Origin: Rhodospirillaceae bacterium
Lineage (GTDB): Bacteria; Pseudomonadota; Alphaproteobacteria; Rhodospirillales; Rhodospirillaceae
Length of the DNA: 64,000 nucleotides
Reading direction: 5' to 3'
Assembly (NCBI GenBank): GCA_029245025.1
Contig: JAQWQC010000028.1
Coordinates: forward strand, 45,228 to 109,227
Both the position numbers and the translations under genes were made by a program. This document shows, piece after piece, positions 11,027-21,736 of the stretch; the first letter of the stretch is position 1, and every line of letters starts with the position of its first letter. The notes beneath the pieces are model-generated. The model was not told where the DNA came from and made no database searches. It was given only the letters and a program-made list of their open reading frames with translations.

Positions 11027-12050
11027 GTTATGGATAAATTATATCTGGCCCGTGGTCTGGATCGTAATCCAGATCCTGATGTTCCTCGTACCGATTTTAA
11101 TTGGTGTCGCGTACCTGACCTATGCGGAACGTAAAATTATCAGTGCGATGCAGATGCGGATCGGCCCCAACGTGGTTGGATGGTTTGGTTTGCTTCAGCC
11201 ATTCGCTGATGCGCTCAAGCTTCTGACAAAAGAAACGGTCTTGCCGACTGGCGCAAGTCCGGTGGTGTTCTTCTTGGCGCCAATGATTACCTTTTCACTC
11301 GCTATGTTGGCATGGGCGGTGATTCCCGTGAATCCCGGTTGGGTGATCTCTGACCTGAACGTCGGAGTGTTGTACCTGTTCGCGATTTCGTCTCTAGGGG
11401 TCTATGGCGTCGTGATGGCGGGTTGGGCTTCAAACTCACGCTACGCGTTCCTGGGGGCGATGCGGTCTGCTGCACAGATGGTGTCGTACGAAGTCTCCAT
11501 TGGCTTCATCATGATCACGGTCTTGATCACGGCCGGGACATTAAACCTATCGGCATTAGTTGAAGCGCAGTCTGAACCATTATTTGGTGTTCTTCCGGGC
11601 TGGTACTTCATTCCTCATCTGCCGATGTTCATCGTGTTCTTTATCTCGGTACTAGCTGAAACAAACCGCCATCCCTTTGATTTGCCCGAAGCTGAATCTG
11701 AACTCGTAGCCGGGTTCATGACTGAATATTCTTCGATGTCATTCGCTCTGTTTTTCCTCGGCGAATACGCGAACATGATCATGATGAGCGGCATGGTGTC
11801 GATCTTGTTCTTAGGCGGATGGTTGCCACCCTATGACGCCACGCCATGGAATTTAATTCCAGGCGTTATCTGGTTCGCGGCTAAAATTGCTTTCTGTTTG
11901 TTTGTGTTTATCTGGGTGCGAGCCACGTTCCCACGCTATCGCTACGACCAACTTATGCGTTTGGGTTGGAAAGTATTCTTGCCGCTTTCCTTGATCTGGC
12001 TGGCCCTGACTGCTGGGTTCCTCGTGTATTTCGATAAAGTGCCGGCATAA
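11019..12050 (+). CDS. nuoH: NADH-quinone oxidoreductase subunit H
   Basis: The membrane subunit that shapes the quinone channel (ND1 family), 343 residues with about eight hydrophobic helices. Signatures are [20 protein letters not shown] near residue 45 and [22 protein letters not shown], with the acidic residues thought to couple quinone reduction to proton pumping. It overlaps nuoG by eight bases. Confidence 0.97.
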   Translation: MAELWINYIWPVVWIVIQILMFLVPILIGVAYLTYAERKIISAMQMRIGPNVVGWFGLLQPFADALKLLTKETVLPTGASPVVFFLAPMITFSLAMLAWAVIPVNPGWVISDLNVGVLYLFAISSLGVYGVVMAGWASNSRYAFLGAMRSAAQMVSYEVSIGFIMITVLITAGTLNLSALVEAQSEPLFGVLPGWYFIPHLPMFIVFFISVLAETNRHPFDLPEAESELVAGFMTEYSSMSFALFFLGEYANMIMMSGMVSILFLGGWLPPYDATPWNLIPGVIWFAAKIAFCLFVFIWVRATFPRYRYDQLMRLGWKVFLPLSLIWLALTAGFLVYFDKVPA

Positions 12051-12065
12051 GGGGCGGGATTAATC

Positions 12066-12554
12066 ATGGCATTCATTGATCGTACTGCTCGTTCGTTCCT
12101 TCTCGCTGAGTTGCTAAGCGGGATGTGGCTGACCCTGAAGTATATGTTCGGGCCAAAGGTGACGTTGAATTATCCGTTTGAGAAAGGACCATTGAGTCCA
12201 CGTTTCCGCGGCGAGCATGCGCTACGTCGCTATCCAAATGGGGAAGAGCGTTGTATTGCGTGCAAACTTTATGAGGCCATTTGTCCGGCACAGGCGATCA
12301 CGATTGAGGCGGTTCCCCGAGAGGACGGCAGTCGACGGACAACACGCTACGACATCGATATGACCAAGTGCATCTACTGTGGTTTCTGCGAAGAAGCTTG
12401 CCCGGTAGATGCCATCGTCGAAGGGCCGAATTTCGAGTTCGCGACGGAAACACGTGAAGAGTTGCTCTACAACAAAGACAAACTGCTGGCCAATGGTGAC
12501 CGGTGGGAGCCAGAGCTGGCGAAACGGCTCGAGCTCGACGCACCATATCGTTAG
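12066..12554 (+). CDS. nuoI: NADH-quinone oxidoreductase subunit I, with one cluster cysteine replaced
   Basis: A 162-residue ferredoxin-fold subunit (TYKY/23 kDa) that normally binds two [4Fe-4S] clusters, N6a and N6b. The second motif is intact: Cys102, 105, 108 and 112. The first reads [12 protein letters not shown]: Cys63, Cys66 and Cys73 are present, but position 69, Cys in the family, is Tyr (TAT at 12270-12272). One G-to-A change from TGT would do this. The missing residue is the third ligand of cluster N6a. The rest of the protein is fully conserved and the reading frame is clean, so the gene is expressed or only very recently altered; a sequencing or assembly error is possible. Confidence 0.95.
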   Translation: MAFIDRTARSFLLAELLSGMWLTLKYMFGPKVTLNYPFEKGPLSPRFRGEHALRRYPNGEERCIACKLYEAICPAQAITIEAVPREDGSRRTTRYDIDMTKCIYCGFCEEACPVDAIVEGPNFEFATETREELLYNKDKLLANGDRWEPELAKRLELDAPYR

Positions 12555-12630
12555 CCGACGGCAGCAGACGGGGAATAAGAATGCGGCAGGCATTTGAACA
12601 TAAGACGGTAAAGACTGCAGGGGGCGCACA

Positions 12631-13248
12631 ATGATTGCGGCGACACTCGCGTTCTACCTGTTTTCTGCCCTGGCTATTGTGGGTGCACTGAACGTTATTT
12701 TCCAACGTAACCCGGTGCATTCTGTCCTGTGGTTGATCTTCACGTTCTTCAACGCGGCGGGTCTGTTTGTATTGCTCGGCGCCGAATTCGTGGCGATGAT
12801 TTTGGTCATCGTTTATGTCGGTGCTGTGGCCGTCCTGTTCCTATTCGTGGTGATGATGCTCGACATCAACATCACAATGGTCCGTGAAGGCTTTTTGAAG
12901 TATTTGCCGGTTGGTTTGTTGGTTGGCGGTATTCTGCTGGCTGAGTTGATTACCGTTTTCGCAGGTTGGGTGATGTCAGACAGCGCAGATGTACTGCGCG
13001 CCGCGCCAGCGCCAGACCCCAGTGACATTGGCAATACTGAAGCCCTCGGTCTCATTCTCTATACGGATTACATCTACGTCTTCCAGGCCGCTGGCATTAT
13101 TTTGCTGGTTGCCATGATCGGCTCCATCGTTTTGACCCACCGCACCAGAGCGGGCGTCCGTAAGCAGGTGATCGGCGAACAAAATGCACGCCGACCCAGT
13201 GACACGCTTGAGGTGGTCAAAGTTGAATCAGGGAAGGGGCTGCAATAA
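12631..13248 (+). CDS. nuoJ: NADH-quinone oxidoreductase subunit J
   Basis: A membrane subunit of the ND6 family, 205 residues with five hydrophobic helices. The third helix carries the conserved [17 protein letters not shown] stretch that contains the pi-bulge. GGGGGCGC precedes the ATG. The 76 bases between nuoI and nuoJ contain no gene. The stop shares one base with the nuoK start (TAATG). Confidence 0.96.
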   Translation: MIAATLAFYLFSALAIVGALNVIFQRNPVHSVLWLIFTFFNAAGLFVLLGAEFVAMILVIVYVGAVAVLFLFVVMMLDINITMVREGFLKYLPVGLLVGGILLAELITVFAGWVMSDSADVLRAAPAPDPSDIGNTEALGLILYTDYIYVFQAAGIILLVAMIGSIVLTHRTRAGVRKQVIGEQNARRPSDTLEVVKVESGKGLQ

Positions 13249-13556
13249 TGGTCGTTAGCCTTTCCCACTATCTTATTGTTGCGGGTGTTCTTTTCACGCT
13301 CGGGATTTTTGGAATCTTCCTTAATCGGAAGAACTTGATTGTTATTCTGATGTCGATCGAGCTGATGTTGCTTGCGGTAAATATCAATTTTATCGCGTTC
13401 TCGGCTTTCCTTGGTGATCTTGTAGGCCAAATTTTCACCTTGCTGGTGCTGACCGTCGCTGCTGCTGAAGCTGCGATCGGCTTGGCTATTGTTGTGGTGT
13501 TCTATCGTGCGCATCGATCGATCGCCGTCGAAGATATCAACGAGTTAAAGGGGTAG
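13248..13556 (+). CDS. nuoK: NADH-quinone oxidoreductase subunit K
   Basis: A three-helix membrane subunit of the ND4L family, 102 residues. The buried Glu residues of the proton path are present in [14 protein letters not shown] and in [13 protein letters not shown]. The start is coupled to the nuoJ stop. Confidence 0.97.
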   Translation: MVVSLSHYLIVAGVLFTLGIFGIFLNRKNLIVILMSIELMLLAVNINFIAFSAFLGDLVGQIFTLLVLTVAAAEAAIGLAIVVVFYRAHRSIAVEDINELKG

Positions 13557-13564
13557 GGGCCGTA

Positions 13565-15487
13565 ATGGAAGCAGCCGCAATTTTCCTACCCCTCGTCGGG
13601 GCTTTTATCGCCGGGTTCTTTGGCCGTCAGATCGGTGACCGCGCCTCCCAAGTTGTGACTTGCTTGGGTGTCGGCTCAGCCGCTGTGCTGTCGATCCCCT
13701 TGTTCTTTGATGTCGCGGTCAACGGCAATGAGCGCGTTGTTACGATCATGAATTGGATTAACTCAGGGACATTTGAGACGGCCTGGGCGCTCCGCTTCGA
13801 TACACTGTCGGCTGTCATGGTGATGACGGTGACCTGTGTTTCGTCTCTCATTCACGTGTATTCCGTCGGCTATATGAGCCATGACGACTCAAAGCCGCGT
13901 TTCATGGCGTATTTGTCGTTGTTTACCTTCGCCATGCTGATGCTGGTGACAGCTGATAACCTGGTTCAGTTGTTCTTCGGCTGGGAAGGTGTTGGTGTTG
14001 TTTCATACCTTCTGATCGGCTTCTGGTTTAAAAAGCCAACTGCAAACGCAGCTGCGATTAAAGCCTTCGTTGTGAACCGGGTCGGTGACTTCGGATTCCT
14101 ATTGGGGATCTTTGGCATCTACATGCTGTTTGATGCGGTGACTTTTGACACTGTCTTCAATGCTGTCCCGGCACACGTGGATGACACGGTGACGTTCTTT
14201 GGCATTAAAGGTCACGCTCTGACATTGATTGCTTTGCTGTTGTTTGTTGGCGCTATGGGTAAGTCGGCTCAGTTGCTGCTTCACACATGGCTCCCCGACG
14301 CCATGGAGGGTCCGACGCCAGTGTCTGCGCTGATCCACGCAGCAACGATGGTAACTGCTGGTGTCTTCCTTGTTGCGCGTATGTCACCACTGTTCGAATA
14401 CGCGCCTGCGGCGCTCGAGGTCGTTACCATCGTCGGTGCCTCGACGGCGTTCTTCGCTGCGACGATCGGGTGTGTGCAAAATGACATTAAGCGTGTCATC
14501 GCATACTCGACGTGTTCACAATTGGGCTACATGTTCTTTGCGTGTGGTATCGGTGCCTATCCGGCTGCCATATTCCACCTCATGACCCACGCCTGGTTTA
14601 AGGCTTTGTTGTTCCTCGGGTCTGGATCGGTCATCCACGCCATGTCTAATGAACAGGACATGCGCAAGATGGGTGGCATTTGGAAGCATGTGAAAGTCAC
14701 CTATGCGATGATGTGGATTGGAACATTGGCACTTGTCGCCGTTCCACCCTTCGCCGGTTATTATTCAAAAGACATGATACTTGAGGCAGCCTTTGGTGCG
14801 CATACCAGTGTTGGCCAATATGCCTTCATCATGGGTATTGGCGCGGCGCTTCTCACGGCTTTCTATTCTGGGCGTTTGTTGTTCATGACCTTCCATGGCG
14901 AACCCCGGGCTGACAAAGAGACAATGGATCATGTCCATGAGAGTCCCTTAGTCATGACCTTGCCGCTTGCCGGACTAGCACTCGGTGCCATCTTCTCCGG
15001 CATGATTGGCTATGATTTGTTCATCGGCGAAGGACGGTTTGACTTCTGGCGAGACGCTTTGGCTGTTGTGGGTGAGGATCCCATTGAGGCAGCTCATCAT
15101 GTGCCGGCATGGGTAGTCTGGTCGCCAATGGTTGTGACTGTGCTGGGCCTAGGGTTGTCATTTCATATGTATATGCGCCGGCCTGAGATTCCAGGTCAGC
15201 TCGCAGCTAAGTTCCCCGGCGTATACCAGTTCCTGCTGAACAAATGGTACTTCGACGAACTCTACGACTTCTTCTTTGTGCGACCGGCATTCTGGATTGG
15301 AAATTTCTTCTGGAAGCGGGGGGATCAAGGGACAATTGATCGTTTCGGACCCGATGGTATTTCTTCATCAATTATTTCCGGCGCGCGCCGCCTAGGCTCG
15401 GTTCAGACCGGGTACCTCTATCACTACGCCTTTGCCATGATCATCGGGATTGCACTGTTCGTGTCATGGATCGTGGTAGGGAGCTAG
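13565..15487 (+). CDS. nuoL: NADH-quinone oxidoreductase subunit L
   Basis: The distal antiporter-like proton-pumping subunit (ND5 family), 640 residues and about 16 hydrophobic helices. The functional segments GWEGVGVVSYLLIGFW and KSAQLLLHTWLPDAMEGPT, with the pumping Lys and the broken-helix Pro, are complete. The C-terminal lateral helix region runs from about residue 530. It starts nine bases after nuoK. Confidence 0.97.
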   Translation: MEAAAIFLPLVGAFIAGFFGRQIGDRASQVVTCLGVGSAAVLSIPLFFDVAVNGNERVVTIMNWINSGTFETAWALRFDTLSAVMVMTVTCVSSLIHVYSVGYMSHDDSKPRFMAYLSLFTFAMLMLVTADNLVQLFFGWEGVGVVSYLLIGFWFKKPTANAAAIKAFVVNRVGDFGFLLGIFGIYMLFDAVTFDTVFNAVPAHVDDTVTFFGIKGHALTLIALLLFVGAMGKSAQLLLHTWLPDAMEGPTPVSALIHAATMVTAGVFLVARMSPLFEYAPAALEVVTIVGASTAFFAATIGCVQNDIKRVIAYSTCSQLGYMFFACGIGAYPAAIFHLMTHAWFKALLFLGSGSVIHAMSNEQDMRKMGGIWKHVKVTYAMMWIGTLALVAVPPFAGYYSKDMILEAAFGAHTSVGQYAFIMGIGAALLTAFYSGRLLFMTFHGEPRADKETMDHVHESPLVMTLPLAGLALGAIFSGMIGYDLFIGEGRFDFWRDALAVVGEDPIEAAHHVPAWVVWSPMVVTVLGLGLSFHMYMRRPEIPGQLAAKFPGVYQFLLNKWYFDELYDFFFVRPAFWIGNFFWKRGDQGTIDRFGPDGISSSIISGARRLGSVQTGYLYHYAFAMIIGIALFVSWIVVGS

Positions 15488-15490
15488 GCC

Positions 15491-17044
15491 ATGAACGGGT
15501 TTGTTGAAAATTTGCCACTCCTAAGCGTCATTACTTTTACACCGCTGCTTGGCGTATTACTGCTTCTCACAATTCGCGCCGACGATCCTGAGATTGTGGC
15601 GCGCAACAGCCGTTGGGTAACCCTTTGGGTGACGGTTGGGACATTTTTGGCATCGCTTCTCATCTGGACGAATTTTGATTCCAGCACCGCCGACTTCCAG
15701 TTTGTAGAGCTGGCAGCGTGGTTCCCCGAATTTGGGATCAGCTATCACATGGGTGTGGACGGTATTTCCATGCTGTTCGTTATTCTCTCAACTTTCCTCA
15801 TGCCGCTTTGTGTGTTGGCCAGTTGGGACGCGATCAAGACCCGCGTTCGGGAATACATGATCGCATTTCTAATCCTAGAAACCATGATGGTGGGCATGTT
15901 CTGCGCCCTCGATATGGTGCTGTTCTATGTATTCTTCGAAGGCGTACTCATCCCCATGTTCCTCATTATAGGGGTTTGGGGGGGCGCGCGACGGGTCTAC
16001 GCGGCGTTTAAGTTTTTCCTCTATACGCTGACAGGATCGGTGCTGCTCCTGATCGCAATTTTGGCGATGTACTTCGTTGCAGGAACAACGGACATCCCGA
16101 CATTGATGACCACAGACTTCCCATTCCAGATGCAGTTTTGGTTGTGGCTCGGATTGTTTGCGTCGTTTGCGGTCAAAGTACCCATGTGGCCGGTACATAC
16201 ATGGCTACCGGACGCTCACGTTGAAGCGCCAACGGCAGGATCCGTTATTCTGGCTGGCGTGTTATTGAAAATGGGTGCCTATGGCTTCCTGCGTTTCTCG
16301 ATGCCAATGCTGCCCCTAGCCAGCGAATACTTCACACCGTTGGTGTACGGCCTGTCTATTGTCGCAGTGATCTACACGTCCTTGGTTGCCTTAGCCCAAG
16401 AAGACATGAAAAAATTAATCGCCTACTCGTCGGTCGCTCACATGGGCTTTGTCACGGTTGGTATTTTTGCGGCAACTCAACAGGCGGTGCAGGGCGCGAT
16501 TTATCAAATGTTGAGTCACGGTGTCGTGTCAGGAGCGCTTTTCCTTTGCGTTGGCGTTGTCTACGACCGCCTCCATACGCGTGAGATTGGCCGCTATGGT
16601 GGTTTGGTCAATAACATGCCGAAGTATGCCTTCGTCTTCATGTTGATGATGATGGCTTCTGTTGGACTACCTGGCACGTCTGGGTTCGTCGGCGAGTTTT
16701 TGATTTTGACCGGGGTCTTCCAGGTCAACACCTGGGTCTCCTTGTTAACTGCGACTGGCGTTATTCTTGGTGCTACCTACATGCTCTATCTCTATCGCCG
16801 GGTGATTTACGGTGAATTGGTCAAAGAAGACCTCAAGGGCATGCTTGATCTATCCCGCCGTGAGATCGCTATTTTCGCAACCCTGTGTGTGGTGGTGATG
16901 TGGATGGGTGTGTACCCGATGTCATTCCTGGTTGTGATGGAAGCGTCTGTGACGAAGTTGATCACTGACTATCACGCTGCGCTCGACGCTCACGCTTTGG
17001 CATCTGGGCTCGTTGATGGCGTTCGCCTAGCGTTGGGTCGATAG
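15491..17044 (+). CDS. nuoM: NADH-quinone oxidoreductase subunit M
   Basis: An antiporter-like proton-pumping subunit (ND4 family), 517 residues and about 14 hydrophobic helices. The conserved Glu lies in [14 protein letters not shown], and the pumping segment [20 protein letters not shown] is present. It is separated from nuoL by three bases. Confidence 0.97.
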   Translation: MNGFVENLPLLSVITFTPLLGVLLLLTIRADDPEIVARNSRWVTLWVTVGTFLASLLIWTNFDSSTADFQFVELAAWFPEFGISYHMGVDGISMLFVILSTFLMPLCVLASWDAIKTRVREYMIAFLILETMMVGMFCALDMVLFYVFFEGVLIPMFLIIGVWGGARRVYAAFKFFLYTLTGSVLLLIAILAMYFVAGTTDIPTLMTTDFPFQMQFWLWLGLFASFAVKVPMWPVHTWLPDAHVEAPTAGSVILAGVLLKMGAYGFLRFSMPMLPLASEYFTPLVYGLSIVAVIYTSLVALAQEDMKKLIAYSSVAHMGFVTVGIFAATQQAVQGAIYQMLSHGVVSGALFLCVGVVYDRLHTREIGRYGGLVNNMPKYAFVFMLMMMASVGLPGTSGFVGEFLILTGVFQVNTWVSLLTATGVILGATYMLYLYRRVIYGELVKEDLKGMLDLSRREIAIFATLCVVVMWMGVYPMSFLVVMEASVTKLITDYHAALDAHALASGLVDGVRLALGR

Positions 17045-17055
17045 GGGAGAATCAA

Positions 17056-18495
17056 ATGACAGCCATACCGAACCTTACTCCAGCCTATGCGGAAATGTTC
17101 TTGGCGATTGCCGGAATGGCGTTACTGATGGTTGGTGTGTTCCGCAAGAGTGATCCGATCCGCGGTGTCACCATGTTGGCGATTTTGGCATTTGCGGTTG
17201 CAGCCGTGTTGTCGATTTCGACAAACGGGGCTGAGACCGTGACCTTTAACGGGTTGTTTGTCGTTAACGCCTTTACAGGCTTTGCAAAACTGCTGATTTT
17301 ACTGGGCGCAGGCCTGGCTATGCTGCTCGCCTTGCCTTGGGCACGGAACGAGGGCGTTTCCCGCTATGAACTCCCGGTCATTATGGTGTTTGCCGTTCTC
17401 GGCATGATGATGATGGTCTCGGCCAATAACTTGCTTTCGCTCTATGTCGGTCTCGAACTTCAAAGTCTAGCTCTGTATGTCCTGGCGGCCTTTAACCGAG
17501 GCAATTTGAAAGCTACAGAAGCGGGCGTGAAATATTTTGTCTTAGGTGCCTTGGCCTCTGGGCTCCTGCTATATGGATCGTCCTTGGTCTATGGCTTCTC
17601 AGGGACCACGTCCTTTGCCGGTCTGGCCGATGCGCTAACCGGAGCAGAGAGCAACGCGGGCGTTATTGTCGGCATCGTTTTTGTCATTTGTGGCTTTGCG
17701 TTCAAGGTCTCTGCCGTTCCATTCCATATGTGGACCCCGGACGTTTACGAGGGTGCGCCAACTCCTGTAACAGCGTTCTTCTCCGTTGCACCAAAGATTG
17801 CGTCTCTTTGTTTATTCCTTAGGATTTTGGTTGGACCGTTTGAAGATCTTATGGACCAATGGCGACAGGTTCTGACGGTGATTTGTGTTGCCTCGATGCT
17901 TTGGGGCGCAGTTGCGGCTATCGCTCAAAACAATATCAAACGGTTAATGGCTTATAGTTCCATTGGTCATGTGGGATATGCGCTCATTGGATTGATCGCC
18001 GGCACCCAAGAAGGTGCGCGCGGCATGATCTATTACATGCTGATCTATCTATTTATGAATGTCGGGACATTCGCGGTGATTTTATCGATGCGGGTCAAAG
18101 ACCGGTATGTCGAAAGCATTGATGATCTATCCGGTATTTCGAAAACCAACCCGGCAATTGCTTTAGCGCTTACCGCACTGATGTTCTCGATGGCGGGTAT
18201 TCCGCCCTTGGCAGGGTTCTTTGGTAAGTACTTTGTCTTTGCAGCTGCTGTGAACGCTGGATTGATTCCTCTAGCGGTGATCGGCGTGCTCTCCAGTGTT
18301 ATCGGCGCCTACTACTATCTCCGTCTGATCAAGATTATGTACTTCGATGGGTCGGTAGAGAATTTTGACCGCCCCGATTACTCGACATCCTTGGTCATGG
18401 GTGTCTGTGCGCTGTCTGTTGTGGTGTTTATCTTCTTGCCTGAACCGCTACTGGCCGGTGCTGACGCCGCTGCGGCCGCTCTGTTCCAAGGTTAG
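17056..18495 (+). CDS. nuoN: NADH-quinone oxidoreductase subunit N
   Basis: An antiporter-like proton-pumping subunit (ND2 family), 479 residues and about 14 hydrophobic helices. Key blocks are LYVGLELQSLALYVL and FKVSAVPFHMWTPDVYEGAPTPV. GGGGAGAA precedes the ATG. It is last in the nuo set; birA follows after 13 bases, so transcription probably continues. Confidence 0.97.
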   Translation: MTAIPNLTPAYAEMFLAIAGMALLMVGVFRKSDPIRGVTMLAILAFAVAAVLSISTNGAETVTFNGLFVVNAFTGFAKLLILLGAGLAMLLALPWARNEGVSRYELPVIMVFAVLGMMMMVSANNLLSLYVGLELQSLALYVLAAFNRGNLKATEAGVKYFVLGALASGLLLYGSSLVYGFSGTTSFAGLADALTGAESNAGVIVGIVFVICGFAFKVSAVPFHMWTPDVYEGAPTPVTAFFSVAPKIASLCLFLRILVGPFEDLMDQWRQVLTVICVASMLWGAVAAIAQNNIKRLMAYSSIGHVGYALIGLIAGTQEGARGMIYYMLIYLFMNVGTFAVILSMRVKDRYVESIDDLSGISKTNPAIALALTALMFSMAGIPPLAGFFGKYFVFAAAVNAGLIPLAVIGVLSSVIGAYYYLRLIKIMYFDGSVENFDRPDYSTSLVMGVCALSVVVFIFLPEPLLAGADAAAAALFQG

Positions 18496-18508
18496 ACTGC
18501 ATCCCGTT

Positions 18509-19252
18509 ATGTCTCCGCTGCCCGCTTTGCCGGACGGATGGCGTTTAGAGTATTTTACCGAAATTGATGGAACCAATGCGGAGCTCTTACGTCGTGCAGG
18601 TGACGGTGAGGCCGCGGGTCTTGTTATTTACGCCGACACTCAATCGGCAGGGCGTGGGCGTCGAGGACGGTCTTGGAACAGCCCCAAAGGGAATCTATAC
18701 CTCAGTGTCTTGATAGACGCGCCATCGGCTATTGCCGGGCAAGCTGGGTTTGCTGCCGCACTAGCCTTAATCGACGCCATAGAAGCAGAGGTGGGTGCGG
18801 GAATCGCTGATTTGCGCTGCAAGTGGCCCAATGACCTTCTGCTTGAAGACTCTAAGGTGGCTGGCTTGTTGTTAGAGGCGGTATCCAATCGAGATCAAGC
18901 TGTCATTGGAATGGGCGTTAATCTTGTTCCGGTGGATGTTGCAGATGCGTTATACCCGGTCGGTACGCTGAATGCGTATAAAATAGAACCCGCTGCGTTG
19001 GCATCCCAAGTGTGCGAGTCATTGGCACTCTGGATAGACTCTTGGAAAACAATAGGATTTGCGCCATTGCGACGCGCCTGGCTAGAACGAGCTGTTGGAT
19101 TAGGAGAGGGGATTACAGTGCGTCTGCCGCATGAGCAATTGGAGGGGATATTCGATGGTCTGGCTGATGACGGCGCCCTGTTGTTGAATCAGGGCGCTGT
19201 CGGTGTTCGTTCTATTTCTGCAGGCGATGTCTTCTTTGGGGCGGGGGGCTAA
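18509..19252 (+). CDS. birA: Biotin--[acetyl-CoA-carboxylase] ligase
   Basis: Activates biotin with ATP and attaches it to the biotin carboxyl carrier protein. It has 247 residues with the ATP/biotin loop GRGRRGRSWNSP and the catalytic KWPNDLLLEDSKVAGLLLE block. There is no N-terminal helix-turn-helix, so it is a ligase without the repressor function of E. coli BirA. The preferred start is ATG at 18509; the frame stays open upstream inside nuoN, but the upstream residues do not resemble the family. The position after nuoN is usual in alphaproteobacteria. Confidence 0.93.
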   Translation: MSPLPALPDGWRLEYFTEIDGTNAELLRRAGDGEAAGLVIYADTQSAGRGRRGRSWNSPKGNLYLSVLIDAPSAIAGQAGFAAALALIDAIEAEVGAGIADLRCKWPNDLLLEDSKVAGLLLEAVSNRDQAVIGMGVNLVPVDVADALYPVGTLNAYKIEPAALASQVCESLALWIDSWKTIGFAPLRRAWLERAVGLGEGITVRLPHEQLEGIFDGLADDGALLLNQGAVGVRSISAGDVFFGAGG

Positions 19253-19254
19253 GC

Positions 19255-20031
19255 ATGCTGCTGGTTATCGATTGCGGAAACACCAATATCGTGTTTGCCG
19301 TCTATGACGGAGACAGACTTGCCGGGCATTGGCGCACTGCGACCGAGGGTGAAAAAACCAGCGATGACTATGGTGTCTGGTTTAGCCATGTCATGCTGCG
19401 CGGTGGCCTAAAACGAGACGATATTGACGCAGCCATCGTTTCGTCTGTTGTGCCAAGTAAGAACAATGCCCTTCGTTCAATGTGCTCAGAATTTTTTAAC
19501 ACTGAGGCACGTTTCATTGGGGATCCAGAATTGGATCTCGGACTCACGGTGCTGATGGAAAACCCGCGTGAAGTTGGCGACGACCGCTTGGTCAATGCCA
19601 TCGCGGCACAGGAAAGCTACGGCGGGCCATTAATAATCATAGACTTTGGTACGGCGACGACTTTTGATGTGGTCGATCAAGACGGTAACTATGCGGGCGG
19701 TGTCATTGCGCCCGGCATTAATCTCTCTATGGAAGCACTGCACATGGCGACAGCTTTGTTACCGAGAATCCCTGTCGAGAATCCAGGCCAAGCGCCTGTC
19801 GTGGGAACATCGACAGTGGCCGCAATGCGCTCCGGTGTGTTCTGGGGATATATTGGATTGATTGAGGGGCTGGTCGCGCGCATTCGAGAGGAACGCAACG
19901 GCGGCATGACGGTCATTGGTACTGGTGGTCTTGCGCCCCTATTCGCCACCTCTACTCAAGTGATTGATCACACGGATGATAATCTCACTTTGCGAGGACT
20001 ACGAATTGTTCACAAGCGGAATCCTCAATGA
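19255..20031 (+). CDS. coaX: Type III pantothenate kinase
   Basis: First step of coenzyme A synthesis, phosphorylating pantothenate. It has 258 residues of the ASKHA fold. The phosphate-binding motifs DCGNTNIVF (residues 5-13) and DFGTATTFDVV and the ENPREVGDDRLVN block identify the type III enzyme. It starts two bases after birA; its stop overlaps rnj by four bases (ATGA). Confidence 0.95.
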   Translation: MLLVIDCGNTNIVFAVYDGDRLAGHWRTATEGEKTSDDYGVWFSHVMLRGGLKRDDIDAAIVSSVVPSKNNALRSMCSEFFNTEARFIGDPELDLGLTVLMENPREVGDDRLVNAIAAQESYGGPLIIIDFGTATTFDVVDQDGNYAGGVIAPGINLSMEALHMATALLPRIPVENPGQAPVVGTSTVAAMRSGVFWGYIGLIEGLVARIREERNGGMTVIGTGGLAPLFATSTQVIDHTDDNLTLRGLRIVHKRNPQ

Positions 20032-21710
20032 CGCCAAGCGGGCCTAAGGCCAAACCGCCAAAAGGACTTGGCAAAGGGCTGTGGTTTATTCCCCTCGGCG
20101 GATCCGGTGAGATTGGGATGAATCTTAATCTGTATGGTAGCGATGGCCAATGGATAATGGTCGACCTCGGAGTCACCTTCGGCGACGAAAGCATACCGGG
20201 GGTCGATGTGGTGATGGCTGACCCGGATTTTATTGTTGAGCGCAAAGACAAACTACTTGGTTTGGTCTTAACTCACGCTCACGAAGATCATTTGGGTGCG
20301 GTGGCCTATCTCTGGCCAAAATTGGAGTGCCCCGTATATGCCACACCATTTGCTGCCGAGTTTCTCAGGCGCAAATTGCCCGAGACCGGATTGCAAAATC
20401 TCATGCCACTTACAGAAATACAGCTGGGAGGGAATCTTAATCTCGGACCATTTGATATTGATTTTATCTCACTGACCCACTCGATCCCTGAGCCCAATGC
20501 CCTGGCCATTAGAACTCCCCACGGCTTGATCATGCATACGGGAGATTGGAAGTTCGACCCTGACCCCTTGGTTGGTGAGGCGACAGACTTCGCGGCCTTA
20601 GAGGCTATTGGCCAAGAGGGTGTGCTGGCGATGGTCGGTGACTCCACCAATGTGTTCTCTGAAGGCCAGTCCGGATCTGAAGGAGACGTCCGTATTGCGT
20701 TGACTGAGTTAATTGGAAAGCTAAGCGGGCGAGTAGCCGTCGGGTGCTTTGCCTCCAATTTGGCGCGGCTCGAGAGTATCGCACGTGCGGCGGAGGCGAA
20801 TGATCGGCATGTGTCCCTCGTCGGGGCGTCCCTATGGCGGATCGTCGATGCGGCACGTAAAACCGGTTATCTCGCCGACGATATTGTGTTTTACCAAGCC
20901 GCAGATGCGGCGCACCTTCCTAACGATAAGGTCCTTTACATTTGCACGGGCAGCCAAGGTGAGGCGCGCGCAGCTCTCAATCGTATAGCCTTTGGAAACC
21001 ATCGGGATGTTCGGTTGGAAGAGGGGGACACGGTGGTGTTTTCGTCGCGGATCATTCCAGGCAATGAAAAAGCGATATTGAAACTGCAAAACGAGCTCGC
21101 GAAAACCGGAGTGGAGATTATCACGGCACGGGATGCACCGATCCACGTTTCTGGCCACCCGGCACGGGATGAAATGCGACGGATGTACAGCATGATCCGT
21201 CCCCATACCGCGATTCCTGTCCATGGCGAGCAACTGCACATGAGAGCCCATGCGGAATTGGCTAAGGAGTGCCAGGTACCGCAGGCGGTTCTCGTGGAAA
21301 ATGGCTCTGCGGTCAGGTTGGCACCCGGTGATCCTGCTGTGATGGGTGAAGTCTGGGCTGGCCGGATGTCCTGGGAGGGTGACCGTGCTGTTCCGTTTTG
21401 GGACCCCGTGCTGCGTGATCGTAAAAAGATCTTCTATGGCGGTAGCGTCGTTGTATCCCTGGTGCTTGAGGATGACGGCCGCCTCGCTGCTGACGCTCAA
21501 GTTACGGTGCTTGGTATTCTTGATCCTCTGGCAGATGATGGGTCTGAGGCGTTGGCTGAAGAAGTGGAAGACGCGGTAGAGCGGATCAAGGGGAAATCCC
21601 TTAGAGACGATGGTGTCGTCGAAGAAGCGGTGCGGCGATGCATCCGGCGCATTTTTGCAGGACGACAAAATGGCAAGCCCTTGATCCGTGTGCACATTAC
21701 GCGCATATGA
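20028..21710 (+). CDS. rnj: Ribonuclease J
   Basis: A metallo-beta-lactamase-fold RNase with 5'-exonuclease and endonuclease activity for RNA processing and decay; 560 residues. The zinc motif is complete: His83, His85, Asp87 and His88 in HAHEDH. The beta-CASP domain follows, and a C-terminal domain of about 100 residues ends the protein. The start is coupled to coaX by a four-base overlap. Confidence 0.94.
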   Translation: MTPSGPKAKPPKGLGKGLWFIPLGGSGEIGMNLNLYGSDGQWIMVDLGVTFGDESIPGVDVVMADPDFIVERKDKLLGLVLTHAHEDHLGAVAYLWPKLECPVYATPFAAEFLRRKLPETGLQNLMPLTEIQLGGNLNLGPFDIDFISLTHSIPEPNALAIRTPHGLIMHTGDWKFDPDPLVGEATDFAALEAIGQEGVLAMVGDSTNVFSEGQSGSEGDVRIALTELIGKLSGRVAVGCFASNLARLESIARAAEANDRHVSLVGASLWRIVDAARKTGYLADDIVFYQAADAAHLPNDKVLYICTGSQGEARAALNRIAFGNHRDVRLEEGDTVVFSSRIIPGNEKAILKLQNELAKTGVEIITARDAPIHVSGHPARDEMRRMYSMIRPHTAIPVHGEQLHMRAHAELAKECQVPQAVLVENGSAVRLAPGDPAVMGEVWAGRMSWEGDRAVPFWDPVLRDRKKIFYGGSVVVSLVLEDDGRLAADAQVTVLGILDPLADDGSEALAEEVEDAVERIKGKSLRDDGVVEEAVRRCIRRIFAGRQNGKPLIRVHITRI

Positions 21711-21736
21711 GGGCATGACAATTCGACGAGGACACT

